A stretch of DNA of 64,000 nucleotides from Gordionus sp. m RMFG-2023 (lineage: Eukaryota; Nematomorpha; Gordioida; Chordodea; Parachordodidae): positions 8,471,561-8,535,560 of the forward strand of contig NC_088775.1 in the NCBI RefSeq assembly GCF_954871325.1, in the 5' to 3' direction. A model generated the notes under the pieces. It searched no databases. It saw only the letters and a program-made list of their open reading frames with translations, and was not told the origin of the DNA. The translations under genes were made by a program, and so were the position numbers. The stretch's first letter is position 1; every line of letters begins with the position of its first letter. Below, one piece after another: positions 36,300-47,960 of the stretch.

Positions 36300-39200
36300 T
36301 TGTAGAAACTAGGCGCCATATTACATACATTTTTTATCCACACAATGGAACGCTGCCCCACGTGTTCCAAAAACATAAAAATTACCAAATCCGGCCTTTT
36401 CACCAAGCACAAATCCAAAGGCAGTGCTTGTCCTGAGTCTGGAAAGCGTCCTTCCCCTCCCTTCCAAAATCCCCTCTCCATTTTTTCTACTCACAGTTAT
36501 ACTTCCACCTCATCCAATAACGCCCACATACCAACCACATCAGACACATTCATTTCCCTCCCACCTACCACTCACGTCGACATCATTAACTTTCTAAAAT
36601 CCGACAAACCTCCCATTATTTCTAGAATTCCCAAAGGCTCTAGAATACAAGTAGCCAAAGCTCTCTCTACCTGTCTTCATTCACTATTAAATAACTTTTC
36701 CTCTCTAGATCATTGGCTCAAACTTTTTTCATTTTCTTTCACGACTCTCCAACCTCCCAATCCTGAGATTCACAAATCTTTAACCCAACAAATTAAAGAC
36801 GCAACCATACACCCCCTCACCCTCACATCCACTTTTTCTCCTCATAATTCTAAAAAACTTTCCAGCCTCCAATTAAAGGCTAAGATAATTTCTAACAAAA
36901 TAAACAATCTAAACATCAAATCTGCTCTCCGCTTACTAGCATCTGACGACTCAATTGCAACCAGTAATGAGGAGAGCTACAACAAACTTAAACTTAAGCA
37001 CCCTCCTGGAGGTGACCTCATACCTCCTCCTCCGCCCAACATATTTCCCACTAATTTCACCCCCGTCGAGGTGCGCAAAAGTATCCTATCCTTTCATCAC
37101 GACTCCTCGCCCGGGTATGATGGGCTTCGCCCCATCTTCCTCCAGGACCTTACATCCCCCCTCATAGTCAGCCAGGTCCCTATTTTACAGAATCTAACAA
37201 CATTCTGCAACAAAATTGCACATGGACCTGTTCCCGAATCCATCAGGCCACTCCTGTTCGGCGCTAAATTAATCGCACTCGAAAAGCCGAACAAGGACAT
37301 CCGGCCGATAGCAATCGGGACCGTATTCCGTCGCCTCGTTGCTAAACTCATAGCTTCCAAAATTAAGGACAACGCAGCCTTAATTTTAGCACCCCATCAA
37401 CTCGGTATTGGCATCCAGGGAGGTTGCGAAATAGCCACACACGCTACTCGCATCCATCTCCAAACCAACCCTAGTGACGAAATCCTCGTCAAAATTGATT
37501 TTTCTAACGCCTTCAACTCCATTCGCCGTTCCCACTTTCTTCCACAAATATACCACTCATTTCCCACCTTCTCCCAATTTTTCCACTCCTGCTATTCCAA
37601 GCCATCTCATCTCCAATTCAACAACTACTTACTTTCATCATCTGAAGGGATCCAGCAAGGCGATCCTCTAGGCTCGATACTTTTCTGCATTGGAATCAAC
37701 GAAATGGTCAAAAACATTTCTACCAACTGCAATCTTCCACTCCACACTTGGTACATCGACGACGGAATGTTCTGCGGCTCCCCTCACGAGGTCGCCAAGG
37801 CCCTCGCCATCATTAATACACATTCCGCCGCAATTGGACTTTCACTTAACGAACAAAAAACCGAGATCTGTCCACTTCATTGTTCCATCCCATTCACCCA
37901 TAACTTCCTTACAACCGAGCTATCATCCCTCACTCATCTCGGCTCACCTGTCGGTGGCTTGCAATCCATTAATCACTTCTTCTCTAACGCATCATCTAGC
38001 TTACTTCATTTCAAAAACATCTCTAAATTTCTCCCTCGCCATCAAGCTTTTTTTCTCCTCAAAAACTTTTACTACATTCCTAAAATTCTTTACGCTCTTC
38101 GATCCACCTCAATCTTTAAATTTCCCGACTCACTAAAATCATTTGAAATTTCCGTCAAATCTCTTGCCGAAGAGATCCTTAATCTTCGTTTCAACCATAA
38201 TTCATGGCTACAAGCATCACTTCCATGCAAGCTCGGGGGCATCGGCTTACGCTCACCTTTAACTCTTTCCATCAGTGGATTCATCGCCTCCCGCCTCTCA
38301 TCTGACTCACACATTAGCCAGCTTACTCACTTTCCTGACCCATTATTAGCTGAAGCCCAGACCATTTGGGACAATTCCGTTGTCCCAAACACTCCTCGAC
38401 CCTCCTCCTGTTTACAGAGAGACTGGGATACTCCACTCAACGAAGGCTCCGTCGCTTACCTAAAATCGAGCCTTCATGACGACGATCTCACAGTCTTTCA
38501 CCAATTAAACCAAGGATCGGGTTACGAGTTTCTGGAAACTATACCCTCCAACAACCTCGACTTATTGCTGACCGCTGACGAGCTAAGATTTGCCATTGGA
38601 TTACGGCTCAATTGCGAAATTGTTCTACCGTACCAATGCAAACATTGCGAAACCAGCGTCGATCGCAAGGGCAGACATTGCCTCCATTGCCGCTTTTGCC
38701 GAGGCCGTTTTCCACGGCACACCAATTGCAATGACATCATATTGCGCGCTCTCAAATCCGCAGGCATTCCATCAAGACTTGAACCGACCGGCATTTTTAG
38801 ATCCGACGGAAAACGTCCTGATGGAATGTCCTTGATTCCTTGGTCAAGGGGCCAGCTACTAGTCTGGGACTTCACCTGCATTGACCCAAATGCACCATCC
38901 AACCACAACGTCGATGCCCTCGCTCTAGCAGAAACTCGTAAAACTATCAAATATAGTTCCATAGACCCCTCTTTCTTATTCATACCTATCGCCTGCTCTA
39001 CTCTTACCACCTTCGGTAGCAAAGCTCTAAGTTTTTTTAAAGAATTAGGCAAACGGATTCGGGAAAAAACCGATCAGCCTAAAGAGTCCCTTTTTTTACG
39101 ACAAAGACTTGCTACCGCCATCATTCGCTCTAACTACCTAAGTTTCATCTCTTCCATTGAATAATCTCCTATGTCTATGCTCTCTCTCTCCCTTCTCTTT

Positions 39201-39371
39201 CCTAGTTTCCATTCTTTTATCCCTTACCCTTTCGCAAATTATATTTTTATATTTTTTTACCTTTATTAATTTTACCATATAAAAAAATTTATTATTTGCT
39301 ATAAACTTTTGATAACATATTATATCAGCAACTATTGAAATAAAGAGAGAATTTATTTTAAAAAAAAAAAA
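36300..39371 (+). mobile_element. RLE-type LINE (non-LTR retrotransposon), copy 1, looks whole
   Basis: One long ORF (36,345-39,164), a 3' untranslated region of about 200 bp, an AAATAAA signal at 39,338-39,344 and a terminal A-tract at 39,360-39,371 make up the element. The 5' limit is uncertain: copy 2 shares only about 20 bases upstream of its start codon. The coding strand is strikingly C-rich compared with the AT-rich surroundings. No target duplication was identified. The uninterrupted ORF and clean poly-A end suggest a fairly young copy. Confidence 0.88.
36345..39164 (+). CDS. LINE protein: zinc finger, reverse transcriptase, restriction-like endonuclease
   Basis: 939 residues. The N-terminus has a Cys/His cluster (CPTCSK at residues 4-9, then HKSKGSAC). 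A Pro/Ser-rich linker follows. RT motifs come in order: SPGYDGLRP (about residue 255), AKLIALEKPNKDIRPIAIG (305-325), VKIDFSNAFNSI (motif A, about 383-394), EGIQQGDPLGS (motif B, about 434-444) and WYIDDG (motif C, about 469-474). The C-terminus carries a Cys/His knuckle (CKHC about 765, HCLHCRFC) and a PD-(D/E)XK-type endonuclease with KRPDGMSLIPW (about 822-832) and LLVWDFTCID (about 838-847). No apurinic-type endonuclease is present. This is the order of RLE LINEs (R2/CRE/NeSL-like): target cutting by the RLE, then target-primed reverse transcription in the nucleus. The exact clade is not resolved. Confidence 0.9.
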   Translation: MERCPTCSKNIKITKSGLFTKHKSKGSACPESGKRPSPPFQNPLSIFSTHSYTSTSSNNAHIPTTSDTFISLPPTTHVDIINFLKSDKPPIISRIPKGSRIQVAKALSTCLHSLLNNFSSLDHWLKLFSFSFTTLQPPNPEIHKSLTQQIKDATIHPLTLTSTFSPHNSKKLSSLQLKAKIISNKINNLNIKSALRLLASDDSIATSNEESYNKLKLKHPPGGDLIPPPPPNIFPTNFTPVEVRKSILSFHHDSSPGYDGLRPIFLQDLTSPLIVSQVPILQNLTTFCNKIAHGPVPESIRPLLFGAKLIALEKPNKDIRPIAIGTVFRRLVAKLIASKIKDNAALILAPHQLGIGIQGGCEIATHATRIHLQTNPSDEILVKIDFSNAFNSIRRSHFLPQIYHSFPTFSQFFHSCYSKPSHLQFNNYLLSSSEGIQQGDPLGSILFCIGINEMVKNISTNCNLPLHTWYIDDGMFCGSPHEVAKALAIINTHSAAIGLSLNEQKTEICPLHCSIPFTHNFLTTELSSLTHLGSPVGGLQSINHFFSNASSSLLHFKNISKFLPRHQAFFLLKNFYYIPKILYALRSTSIFKFPDSLKSFEISVKSLAEEILNLRFNHNSWLQASLPCKLGGIGLRSPLTLSISGFIASRLSSDSHISQLTHFPDPLLAEAQTIWDNSVVPNTPRPSSCLQRDWDTPLNEGSVAYLKSSLHDDDLTVFHQLNQGSGYEFLETIPSNNLDLLLTADELRFAIGLRLNCEIVLPYQCKHCETSVDRKGRHCLHCRFCRGRFPRHTNCNDIILRALKSAGIPSRLEPTGIFRSDGKRPDGMSLIPWSRGQLLVWDFTCIDPNAPSNHNVDALALAETRKTIKYSSIDPSFLFIPIACSTLTTFGSKALSFFKELGKRIREKTDQPKESLFLRQRLATAIIRSNYLSFISSIE

Positions 39372-39689
39372 TTTTATTTTGGGTATGCTAATTTTTAAAA
39401 AAATTTAAATTATAATAAAATAATAAAAATCATTTCTTTATTTAAATAAATTCGGGCCGGGCCGGTAAAACATATTTAAAAAAATTTCGGGTTCGGGTCG
39501 GTCAAGCTTTTTTTGAAATATTTTGGGCGGGTTTAGCTTGAAAAATTATGCTCGATGCAAATAATAATTATAATATAAATACATAAAAATAAATAATAAA
39601 AATTTAATTAATTAGTAGCAGTAAAAAGGTTAGGGATTATTATTTGAAGAAAAAGAGATCTCGCATAAAATAATTTTAAAGGGGGAGGG
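39372..39689. other. Short non-coding gap between LINE copy 1 and the palindrome
   Basis: AT-rich with the GGGCCGGGCCGG-type motifs mentioned for the left flank of the LINE. No gene. Confidence 0.35.
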
Positions 39690-41090
39690 GGCTATTAAAT
39701 GTTAAAATGGGAATAATTTATTTTGAAGTGGAAACGGTCGTTTATCTTCGTTTTATATTAATTTACTTTGGTATTTGGCTCTGCGAAAAATATATTTATG
39801 TTTTACCTTTATTTTTATTTTCCTTTATTCTTTATTTTACTAATTGGCACAAATATGGATCAAAAACAATTAAACAAATATTTGGAAGATAAATAATTAT
39901 CTTTATTTCATTATTTTCTTCTCTTTTAATATCTATTACTACAAATAAATATTGATTGATTAATAATAATGACATGACAACAAAATCTCAATTGCGACAA
40001 AAAAAATTAATAAACAAAATAATATGGATAAAAATAGTTATAGCGCTAATAAGAAAACAACACATTCAAAAAATTTGATTAAATAATTAATTCTTTATAT
40101 AATATATATATATTTATAAAATCTCTCTTTCACCACCAATCTTCCTTTACAAAAATCCCTTGTCCTCCCACAGCGCCAACTCGAGTTCTGAGTCAGATAC
40201 GGCATACTACAACCAATCTACAAATTCTTCTGCAAGATAGGTGGCCGATAACTCTTCTCCCCATCAATTATCAATTTCACTCATCCCTCTTGACCCAATC
40301 CTGCGGGTGTGGGGTCTTCCCACTTTCTTCTCTCCACTTTTGGGTGCTCTTTGGCTACACCACGCGACTCTCGTTCCTCCCGGTTCTAATTACCTTCAGT
40401 ATCCGACACGGCTTCGCGCTGCCATGTCGACATCCATGCCACTTCTTCGGATATCTCGCCTGGGTACTCGTGTTTTCCAGTCATTCCACGAAAGCCTGAC
40501 TTTGATGCTTTCAGCCTTTCCGCCTTCTTGGCTATTTCACTCGCTGACGCATGGTTTCCTGTCATTCCCCAAACGCCCGACATTGATGCTCACGGTCCCT
40601 CATCATTTGCCCTCTTTTGGGGCATCGGCCTATAACGTGCCCCTCTTTCCCGCAATGGTAGCACAGTCTGGATCAACCTGTTTGCATTCCTGGCCGCCCC
40701 TCAAGTGTCTGCCTTGGTCTTATGATATAATATATCTCTAAATCTCCGAATATCCAGCTGCACTCATATTCATCTTTATTTTACGGCTTAATAGTATGTA
40801 ACTTTTATATATTTACATTAATTCCCCTTTCAATTCTGACTTATAAGATTTATACTCGAATTAATTTCCAATTTATAATTCAGTCCCTCTCGCTCTTATA
40901 ACTTACTTACCTACTCCTACTCTTTTTTTTTCTCTCATCTTTTTTTTACCACGTAATTTCTAGCCTAATTAAATTTCAATTCTTATAACTTAACTCATGA
41001 GTAATTATCAAAAATAATATTTTCTTTACCTTTTCATATCTTTATATTAGAATATTTTTTCACAGCAATCCATTTTTTTCTTCTTTTTTT
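39690..41090 (-). mobile_element. Palindrome left arm: gag-bearing retroelement fossil (copy 2)
   Basis: The whole segment is the reverse complement of 43,450-44,765, from the outer AAATGTTAAAATGGG motif to the inner TCTAATATAAAGAT motif. The minus strand carries the gag-type CCHC zinc-knuckle region (near 40,670-40,620). Similarity with copy 1 (1-1,125) stops near the GTCRCAATTGAGA motif, whereas the two palindrome arms stay alike for about 300 bp more on the outer side. Broken fossil, several breaks. Confidence 0.75.
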
Positions 41091-43449
41091 GAGAAATTAG
41101 TTATCGAGGAATTTGTTTACCCGTGTGTCAGATCTTTAAGTTAAGAAATTGGCTAAGCGTCGCATTAGGAAATTATCTTTAGGGGTTGTGAGTAACGTAT
41201 AATTGTTTATAATCGTGTAATACGGATGTATATATGTATTGTGGGATTATTGACTATATTAGTAATAATATATGTTTTAACATTACAGATAGTTACGATT
41301 TTCATTTTAAAGGTGATAGTTAATTTTTTATAGGCAAAAATGAAGACATTAAAATTTTGTAAAATACTGGGAAATCTATTATAATATTTTTAGAGCGCTA
41401 GTAATATTAGTAATATGGATATGTTGTTTAATTTGTAGCAGTTGAATGAGGATTCTCTAGGTAAAAATAAAAGGGCAGACTTTGATCATTGAGGATCACA
41501 ATGGGGAGAAGATGATGGGTAAAGTAACATGATTACCGGTTCAGGAGTTAATTTATAAAGTTAACGGATAGTGATGTAAGCAGAGTATATTAGTCGGATA
41601 AAGAAAATTTTGATAATAATCAAGCGTTGAGATAGAGAGTCAAGATAAAACTCTCGTGGGATAAGAGTAGAAATAAGAGAGAATATTGACTCAAGGGAGG
41701 GGAGTGATGAGTTATTATAATTGCAATAAACCTTATCATATGCTCCGAGATAGCAGTGAGACAAAATATTTTATTTGTGGAAAATTTGGACATATAATCA
41801 CTTATTGTCCAATGAAAACAGAGAAATTAAGATGTGAAGGATGTGGTAGTTTTCGTCACAGTAAGGAAGAGTATAATACAAATAATTACTTCCACAGAGA
41901 GGGATGGGTCAGAATGCTTCAAATGTGTGGAATATTGAGAGAGAGAAAATGAAAGGAAATAATGTACCAAATGTTAAGGAAACGGGAAAGAATGGAATGC
42001 TTTAGATGACGTAAAAATGGATATGTGGCGATGGACGTAAAAATTTGTGAATATATGATTGCGAAAAAATTGCAATACTGATCGAAGCAAAGCGGTTAAG
42101 AGTGAAAAAAGAGGGACTTTCTAAGGGAAAAATAAAAAAAAAGGGATGCTTAATGCTATGGGAAGGGGTGGTACATAATCTATGGAGTGATGATAAATTT
42201 GAATGGGAGAATGGTTTCTATGTTGTTTGATACGGCTTAAGGTAATAGGATACAATAGATATCAGAGTATTTGGCCTGGTAGAATGATAGAAAGTGAGGG
42301 GTCAAGAATATGGGAATTCGATGGTACACAGTTGGCGGCCATGGGCAGGGTGAAAATTGGCTACAGTGGGTGAGAGGATTGAGGTTTTGGATTTAAATCG
42401 AAATATATAAGTTGTGTTAAGGTGGGACTGGATTACGAGAATTGGTCTATGGTACAGTTTTTGGGGAGAATTTTCGTGCTGGGGTGTATTTGTGCCAATA
42501 ATTAGTGAGGAGTTATAAATTTGAGAGTGAGAATGTAATGTATGGACTGGAGACCAGGTTTCTGAAATAAGGGGAAGTATTCTAAGAGCGAAATAAGGGA
42601 AAATAATTCTAAGAGTGAGATAGGGGAAAAGAATTCTAGATTATAGATAAAATTACTCGATAATTATGAACTGGTTAAAGAATATCGTGATATTATGAAA
42701 TGGGAGGAGAAAAGACTTGGTAAGGGATGTATACCAGCATCAAGAAAATCGAAGGGTGATGAATTCTAGGACACTGCACTGTGAAGAGGAGTTGCTACTT
42801 AATGAAAAAGATGGAGGGAAATTGGAAATAACCAAAGTGCAAAAGGGAGATCGGAGATTAGTACAAAAGTATCAGGAAATTTTCAACGAGGATTTGGGGT
42901 GCCTCAGAGATTATGAAGTGGATAATGGGGTACATATATTTGGAAATTTTTAAACTAACGTGTATTTTTGTCTTTAAAATTCTCAAGCAAATTAAAGTGG
43001 TATTTAATACATATTTAAATAATAGGGAGATTATGAACGTGCTTCAATCCAACTGGGTGAGTATTCTATTAAATAAATAATGATGGGTAGAAGAGGCAAA
43101 TGTAAATACGAGAAAGAATGCGTTAAAGAATCAGCTGGTGCTCACCAAATTTGATTTTAATTAATTTTCATAAATGTAGTAATAAATTTAACTTTTGTTA
43201 ATTTCGTACATGTAACTAATTTTAAATGTCGAAATAATTTGATAAAAGAGAATTTGTCAAGCGAAAGGAACGGGATAGAAAAGGGTAATAAATCATAGAA
43301 GTAGGGTAAGATAGTGGGAAAGTTAAAATAAAATTAGAATCTAGAGAAGTAAGGATTATATGCTAAAAGTTTATTACTTATTGTAAAAAAAGTATAAAAG
43401 GCACATGGAAAATAATTTATTTTAGAAAATTAAATTGGTATAAAAAATA
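41091..43449 (+). mobile_element. Palindrome core: Ty3/gypsy-like gag-protease-RT fossil
   Basis: Plus-strand remnants occur in the usual LTR-element order. A zinc-knuckle gag region lies at 41,690-41,950. An aspartic-protease-like segment (MVSMLFDTA) lies near 42,205-42,240. The beginning of a Ty3/gypsy reverse transcriptase (FNEDLGCLRDYEV) lies near 42,880-42,925. The element is broken in many places and looks old. No direct LTRs were seen; instead it is bounded by the inverted arms at 39,690-41,090 and 43,450-44,765. Family placement rests on short motifs, so it is moderately secure for Ty3/gypsy and weak for any clade. Confidence 0.62.
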
Positions 43450-44765
43450 GAAGAAAAAGGGATAAATATCAAAAACTTTTAATATATTCTAATATAAAGA
43501 TACGAAAAGGTAAAGAAAATATTATTTTTGATAATTACTCATGAGTTAAGTTACAAGTTTTGAAATTTAATTAGGATATAAATTACGTGGTAAAAAAAAG
43601 AAGAGAGAAAAAAAAGAGTAGGAGTAGGTAAGTAAGTTATAAGAGCGAGAGGGACTGAATTATAAATTGGAAATTAATTCGAGTATAAATCTTATAAGTC
43701 AGAATTGAAAGGGGAATTAATGTAAATATATAAAAGTTACATACTATTAAGCCGTAAAATAAAGATGAATATGAGTGCAGCTGGATATTCGGAGATTTAG
43801 AGATATATTATATCATAAGACCAAGGCAGACACTTGAGGGGCGGCCAGGAATGCAAACAGGTTGATCCAGACTGTGCTACCATTGCGGGAAAGAGGGGCA
43901 CGTTATAGGCCGATGCCCCAAAAGAGGGCAAATGATGAGGGACCGTGAGCATCAATGTCGGGCGTTTGGGGAATGACAGGTAACCATGCGTCAGCGAGTG
44001 AAATAGCCAAGAAAGCGGAAAGGCTGAAAGCATCAAAGTCAGGCTTTCGTGGAATGACTGGAGAACACGAGTACCCAGGCGAGATATCCGAAGAAGTGGC
44101 ATGGATGTCGACATGGCAGCGCAGCCGTGTCGGATACTGAAGGTAATTAGAATCGGGAGGAACGAGAGTCGCGTGGTGTAGCCAAAGAGTACCCAAAAGT
44201 GGAGAGAGGAACGTGGGAAGACACCACACCCGCAGGATTGGGTCAAGAGTTGTGAGTGAAATTGATAATTGGCCGGGAAATGAGTTGTCGGCCATCTATC
44301 TGACGGAAGAAATTGAAGATTTGTTGAAGTATGCCGTTATCTGTCTCGGAAATCAAATTTGTGCTGGGAGAGGACAAGAGATTTTTGTAAAGAATTATAT
44401 AATCAAATTTTTTTTAATATGTGGTTTTCTTATTAGCGCTATAACTAATTTTATCAATATTATTTTGTTTTTTTTGTCGCAATTGAGACTATGTCGTCAT
44501 GTTATTATTATTAATCAATCTATATTTATTTGTCATAATAGATATAAAAAGAGAAGAAAAAACGAAATAAAGTTTTTTTATTTTTCTTGTGAGTAGTCGT
44601 AAGATTGTTTTCGCCAATTAGTAAAAAAAAGAATAAAGGAAAATAAAAATAAATATATATTTTTCGTAGAACAAACTACCAGAATGAATAAATGAATATA
44701 AACCGAAGAAAAACCACCGATTTAACTTTAAAATAAATTATCCCCATTTTAACATTTAGTAGTCT
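43450..44765 (+). mobile_element. Palindrome right arm: gag-bearing retroelement fossil (copy 3)
   Basis: Inverted partner of 39,690-41,090 and direct relative of 1-1,125. The plus strand has the gag CCHC zinc knuckle near 43,875-43,920. The outer limit is near 44,765, where AACATTTAGTAG mirrors CTATTAAATGTT at 39,692-39,703. Broken fossil, several breaks. Confidence 0.75.
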
Positions 44766-45732
44766 ACCCCTTTTACACTTGATTCACAATATTATTTTAT
44801 AAATTTCATATTGTATAAATTTGAATGTTAGTAAGAATCTTTTCTCTTCCTTAAGCTATAATTCCAATTATAACAAATGATAAATTATGTAATATTCTTA
44901 TATTGCCAAGATAACACTCATGATTATTGATTGGAGCGTATAAATAATCTGAATGAACCTTATCATCCCAGAAACATTTTGGTATGATGATATACAGACT
45001 AAAAGTATAAAATACAGCCTATAAATAAGCGCCATCGGGTTTTTAGATATTATACCGAATTTAATTTTAAAAAAAGCAAAACAATCAGATTTACAATTTA
45101 AAAAAAAATTAGACATACACGGATTTGAATCCACATTTTCAGGGAGGTAATATTGACTATTACAAGCAAGTTTGTTATAAATTAATCGATTATTTGATTA
45201 TATGAAATTAAATTTATATTTATATATATATATATATATTAAAAGAGAAATTTTATTATATCCTTAACTTTATTGAAGTTTCTAGATTTTAAATCTCTCA
45301 TTATTCGACTTAATAATCTTTAAAAAATTAAAGATGAGCTCATGAAATGAAACAATATTGCAAAGCATTATTAAAATATTAATCTAAGACATAAATTATA
45401 ATTAGCAGTTAGGTTTTATACCATATAAATTATTTAAAATTCATTTTATAAATTTTTTTACAGATATCGCTTTAAAAACATTGAGGACCATTTAAATCAA
45501 AATCTCACAACCCATCCATGGGATTTTGATGGTTTAGATTTCTAAATACGTTTCATCGGCACTCCCTTAGTAACAAAACTATAGTTTTGAATAAAAATAT
45601 AAATATATTAATTGATTAACTTCTTAGTATAAAATAAAAAAAATATACGTAGCAAATTATTGCTTTACATTAATTATATCCATTATTAATCAAATATAAA
45701 TAAACTAATAAATAAATCCCTTTTCCCTTCGC
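44766..45732. other. AT-rich stretch, no recognised gene
   Basis: The 78-codon minus ORF at 44,898-45,134 has one hydrophobic stretch but no family motif. Includes a (TA)n run near 45,222. Nothing else is seen. Confidence 0.4.
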
Positions 45733-46395
45733 AGTGATATTTACGAGATTTTTCATTCGCTATGTATTCGCGGAAATACATTCGCTAAAATACTCTCACA
45801 GTAATATTTTCATGATGCGGGATAATTTTTTTTACTGTAATACATACGTGTACGTTTGCTAAAATTCATCGCGATATTTCCCAATATTTTCACTCTTATG
45901 CATTCGCGGTTATTTTCACGCGATAATGCATTGATGTTAATATTTTTATTAGATGTTAAGTCTAATCTATTAATGGATAAACTTTACTTTAATATTACTT
46001 TATTCAATACAAAAACCAAAAAAATTAATAATAATCTTTATAAAATTTCTTTTTCTTTTATACATACAGAAAAATTAGAATATATAAAATATAACTAAAA
46101 CAGACTCTCGTCGAATATAAACATTTTTTCTTTTCAATATTCAAAACAATCTTTTTTTAACTTAAAATTATTTTCTTTTATTTTATTCTATTCAAATTTA
46201 CTACAATTTTACTGTGATATATCTTCTATTGCAAGCGATAATGTTTTCGCTGTAATACCTTTACTATAATGCATCGCGATAACAGTAATATATTCGCATG
46301 ATTGCATATGCAGATATAACTTTCGAGATAGTCGATATTCGGGTGATGTAATATATTCGCGATAATGCTAAGAGATTTCACAATATTAACGTGAG
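45733..46395. repeat. Non-coding repeat with CGCGATAATGC/ATTCGCG subterminal words
   Basis: Starts near CAGTGATATTTACGAGATTT and ends near AAATCTCTTAGC in inverse orientation (46,361-46,380). Both 200-bp flanks are packed with ATTCGCG, CGCGATAATGCAT and TACATTCGC words while the centre is AT-rich. Same family as 35,430-35,870. The 80-codon ORF at 45,856-46,098 lies across the AT-rich centre and is not supported. Confidence 0.45.
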
Positions 46396-47875
46396 GCCTA
46401 TTTATTATACTAAAAATACTCTGTAGTCTTCGATTGCATAGTATAGAGAATTTATAGAGTGGAATAAAAGTTTGAAAATAAAGTATAATATTAAGATAAC
46501 ATACTATTTATTATTCCATAGTTTCACTAGTAATAATCTCAATATTTACGCACCAACTCGGACTCCCGTAAAAACTACTTATTCCAAATTTAACCAGATT
46601 TCTTTACCCAGATAGCAGAGTTTAGGTGATAAGTTAAAGAAATCTGTTGATCTTTTGTTTCCAATTGGGTTATAAAATTCATATCTTCAATCAACAGAGC
46701 ACATACCCTTTCTAATATTTTTATGTATCAATAAATGGAGATGTCAAATTATTCCTTCAAAAAAACCTAGACCATAAATTGGAATACAGTAAACATCATC
46801 TTAGAATCCAATTGATCAATTTCGTATAAATGAGTAAAATCCTAACCTCCTATCTTCACTCGAAAGCTAGTAACATTTAATCTTCACTTGAAAACTAGAC
46901 ATAGGGCTAATTCTTATATAAATCATTTAATATCAACATTATCCAACAATTTTATAAAATACAATTCCCTATATTTTAGAGAGATCCGATTTCTACAAAA
47001 ATTAGATTTTGGGATAGGATGAATATATTTTTTTTTCTAAAATGGGGAGATTTTTCGCATAGGGCATATTCAGCGCTAAGGCTAAGGGGGATGGGGGTGG
47101 GGAGACAAATACTTCCAAAATATTCTGGGTGTTAGAAGGAAAGGTAGATATTAATTTTTGAGGGAAGGTATTGATTGCATGGGGGGGGGGGGGGTGAGGG
47201 AAAGTATTAGTTTTTGGGGGGTAGTTTTTTTAGGTATTAATATAGACTATGAATTGTAATTATAAATGAGATAATTATAATTTTTTTAAATCCATTAATT
47301 GATACGATAATGATATATGAGCTTCGTTTATTTTATACTGACAAATGTCAGTTATAGAAAATATTATCCCATCTCTTAATTTTATAATTTATACTCATTT
47401 TGGCAATATATTTTTTTAAAATTACAATAAATTGGCATTTGACATTATATTATTAATATCAAGTGAAATAGATATATTTGTTATAGCTGAATAACAGAAT
47501 CTGCTCTGACATCTAAAATATTGTCTTATCTCAATTATATGTTTTATACATTTTTTGGCAATATATATATTTAATTAAACTGGAATATATTTAGACATTT
47601 TACAATATAATTTCCTTTTAAAATAATATTTGATTATATATTATATATATAAGATCTGGATTTACTAGTCCCTTATTATCATTGTAGAAAGTCTTTTGCT
47701 CTACTTTTATTTTATATTAGTCATATATTTTTATATGTTCTACAATATTAAAAATTATAAATATTCAATAAAAGGTAACATATGTAACAATAGCAATATG
47801 ATTTTGAATTTCGATCTCATTTATAATGTTTAACTTTGTAAATATTGCAAGAGAAACAACTATTCTGTATAATAA
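46396..47875. other. Non-coding stretch with G-rich tract
   Basis: A G-rich segment at 47,080-47,230 includes an uninterrupted G run near 47,181-47,193. A similar G-rich block lies at 50,435-50,620. No gene. Confidence 0.45.
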
Positions 47876-47955
47876 TTTCCTAATTGAAATATATTACAAT
47901 TTAATTTCCTAATTGAAATATATTACAATTTAATTTCCTAATTGAAATATATTAC
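47876..47955. repeat. 29-bp tandem repeat, nearly three units
   Basis: TTTCCTAATTGAAATATATT plus ACAATTTAA repeats with period 29 from 47,876, 47,905 and 47,934. The third unit breaks off where the tRNA fragment begins. Confidence 0.9.
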
Positions 47956-47960
47956 ATCCC

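Noticed and set aside
38522-39052. 176-codon minus-strand ORF inside LINE copy 1, and similar antisense ORFs at 37,097-37,372 and 62,534-62,770
   Set aside because: They are shadows of the C-rich LINE coding strand, with no family motif.
40241-40741. 166-codon plus-strand ORF starting MADNSS, with similar ORFs at 43,797-44,295 and 633-872 on the opposite strand of their copies
   Set aside because: They run antisense to the gag zinc-knuckle region in all three retroelement copies. The knuckle strand is the recognisable one, and conservation of the antisense ORF follows from sequence identity between copies.
44898-45134. 78-codon minus-strand ORF with a hydrophobic segment
   Set aside because: No motif, no duplicate for comparison, and it sits in AT-rich sequence where such ORFs are expected by chance.
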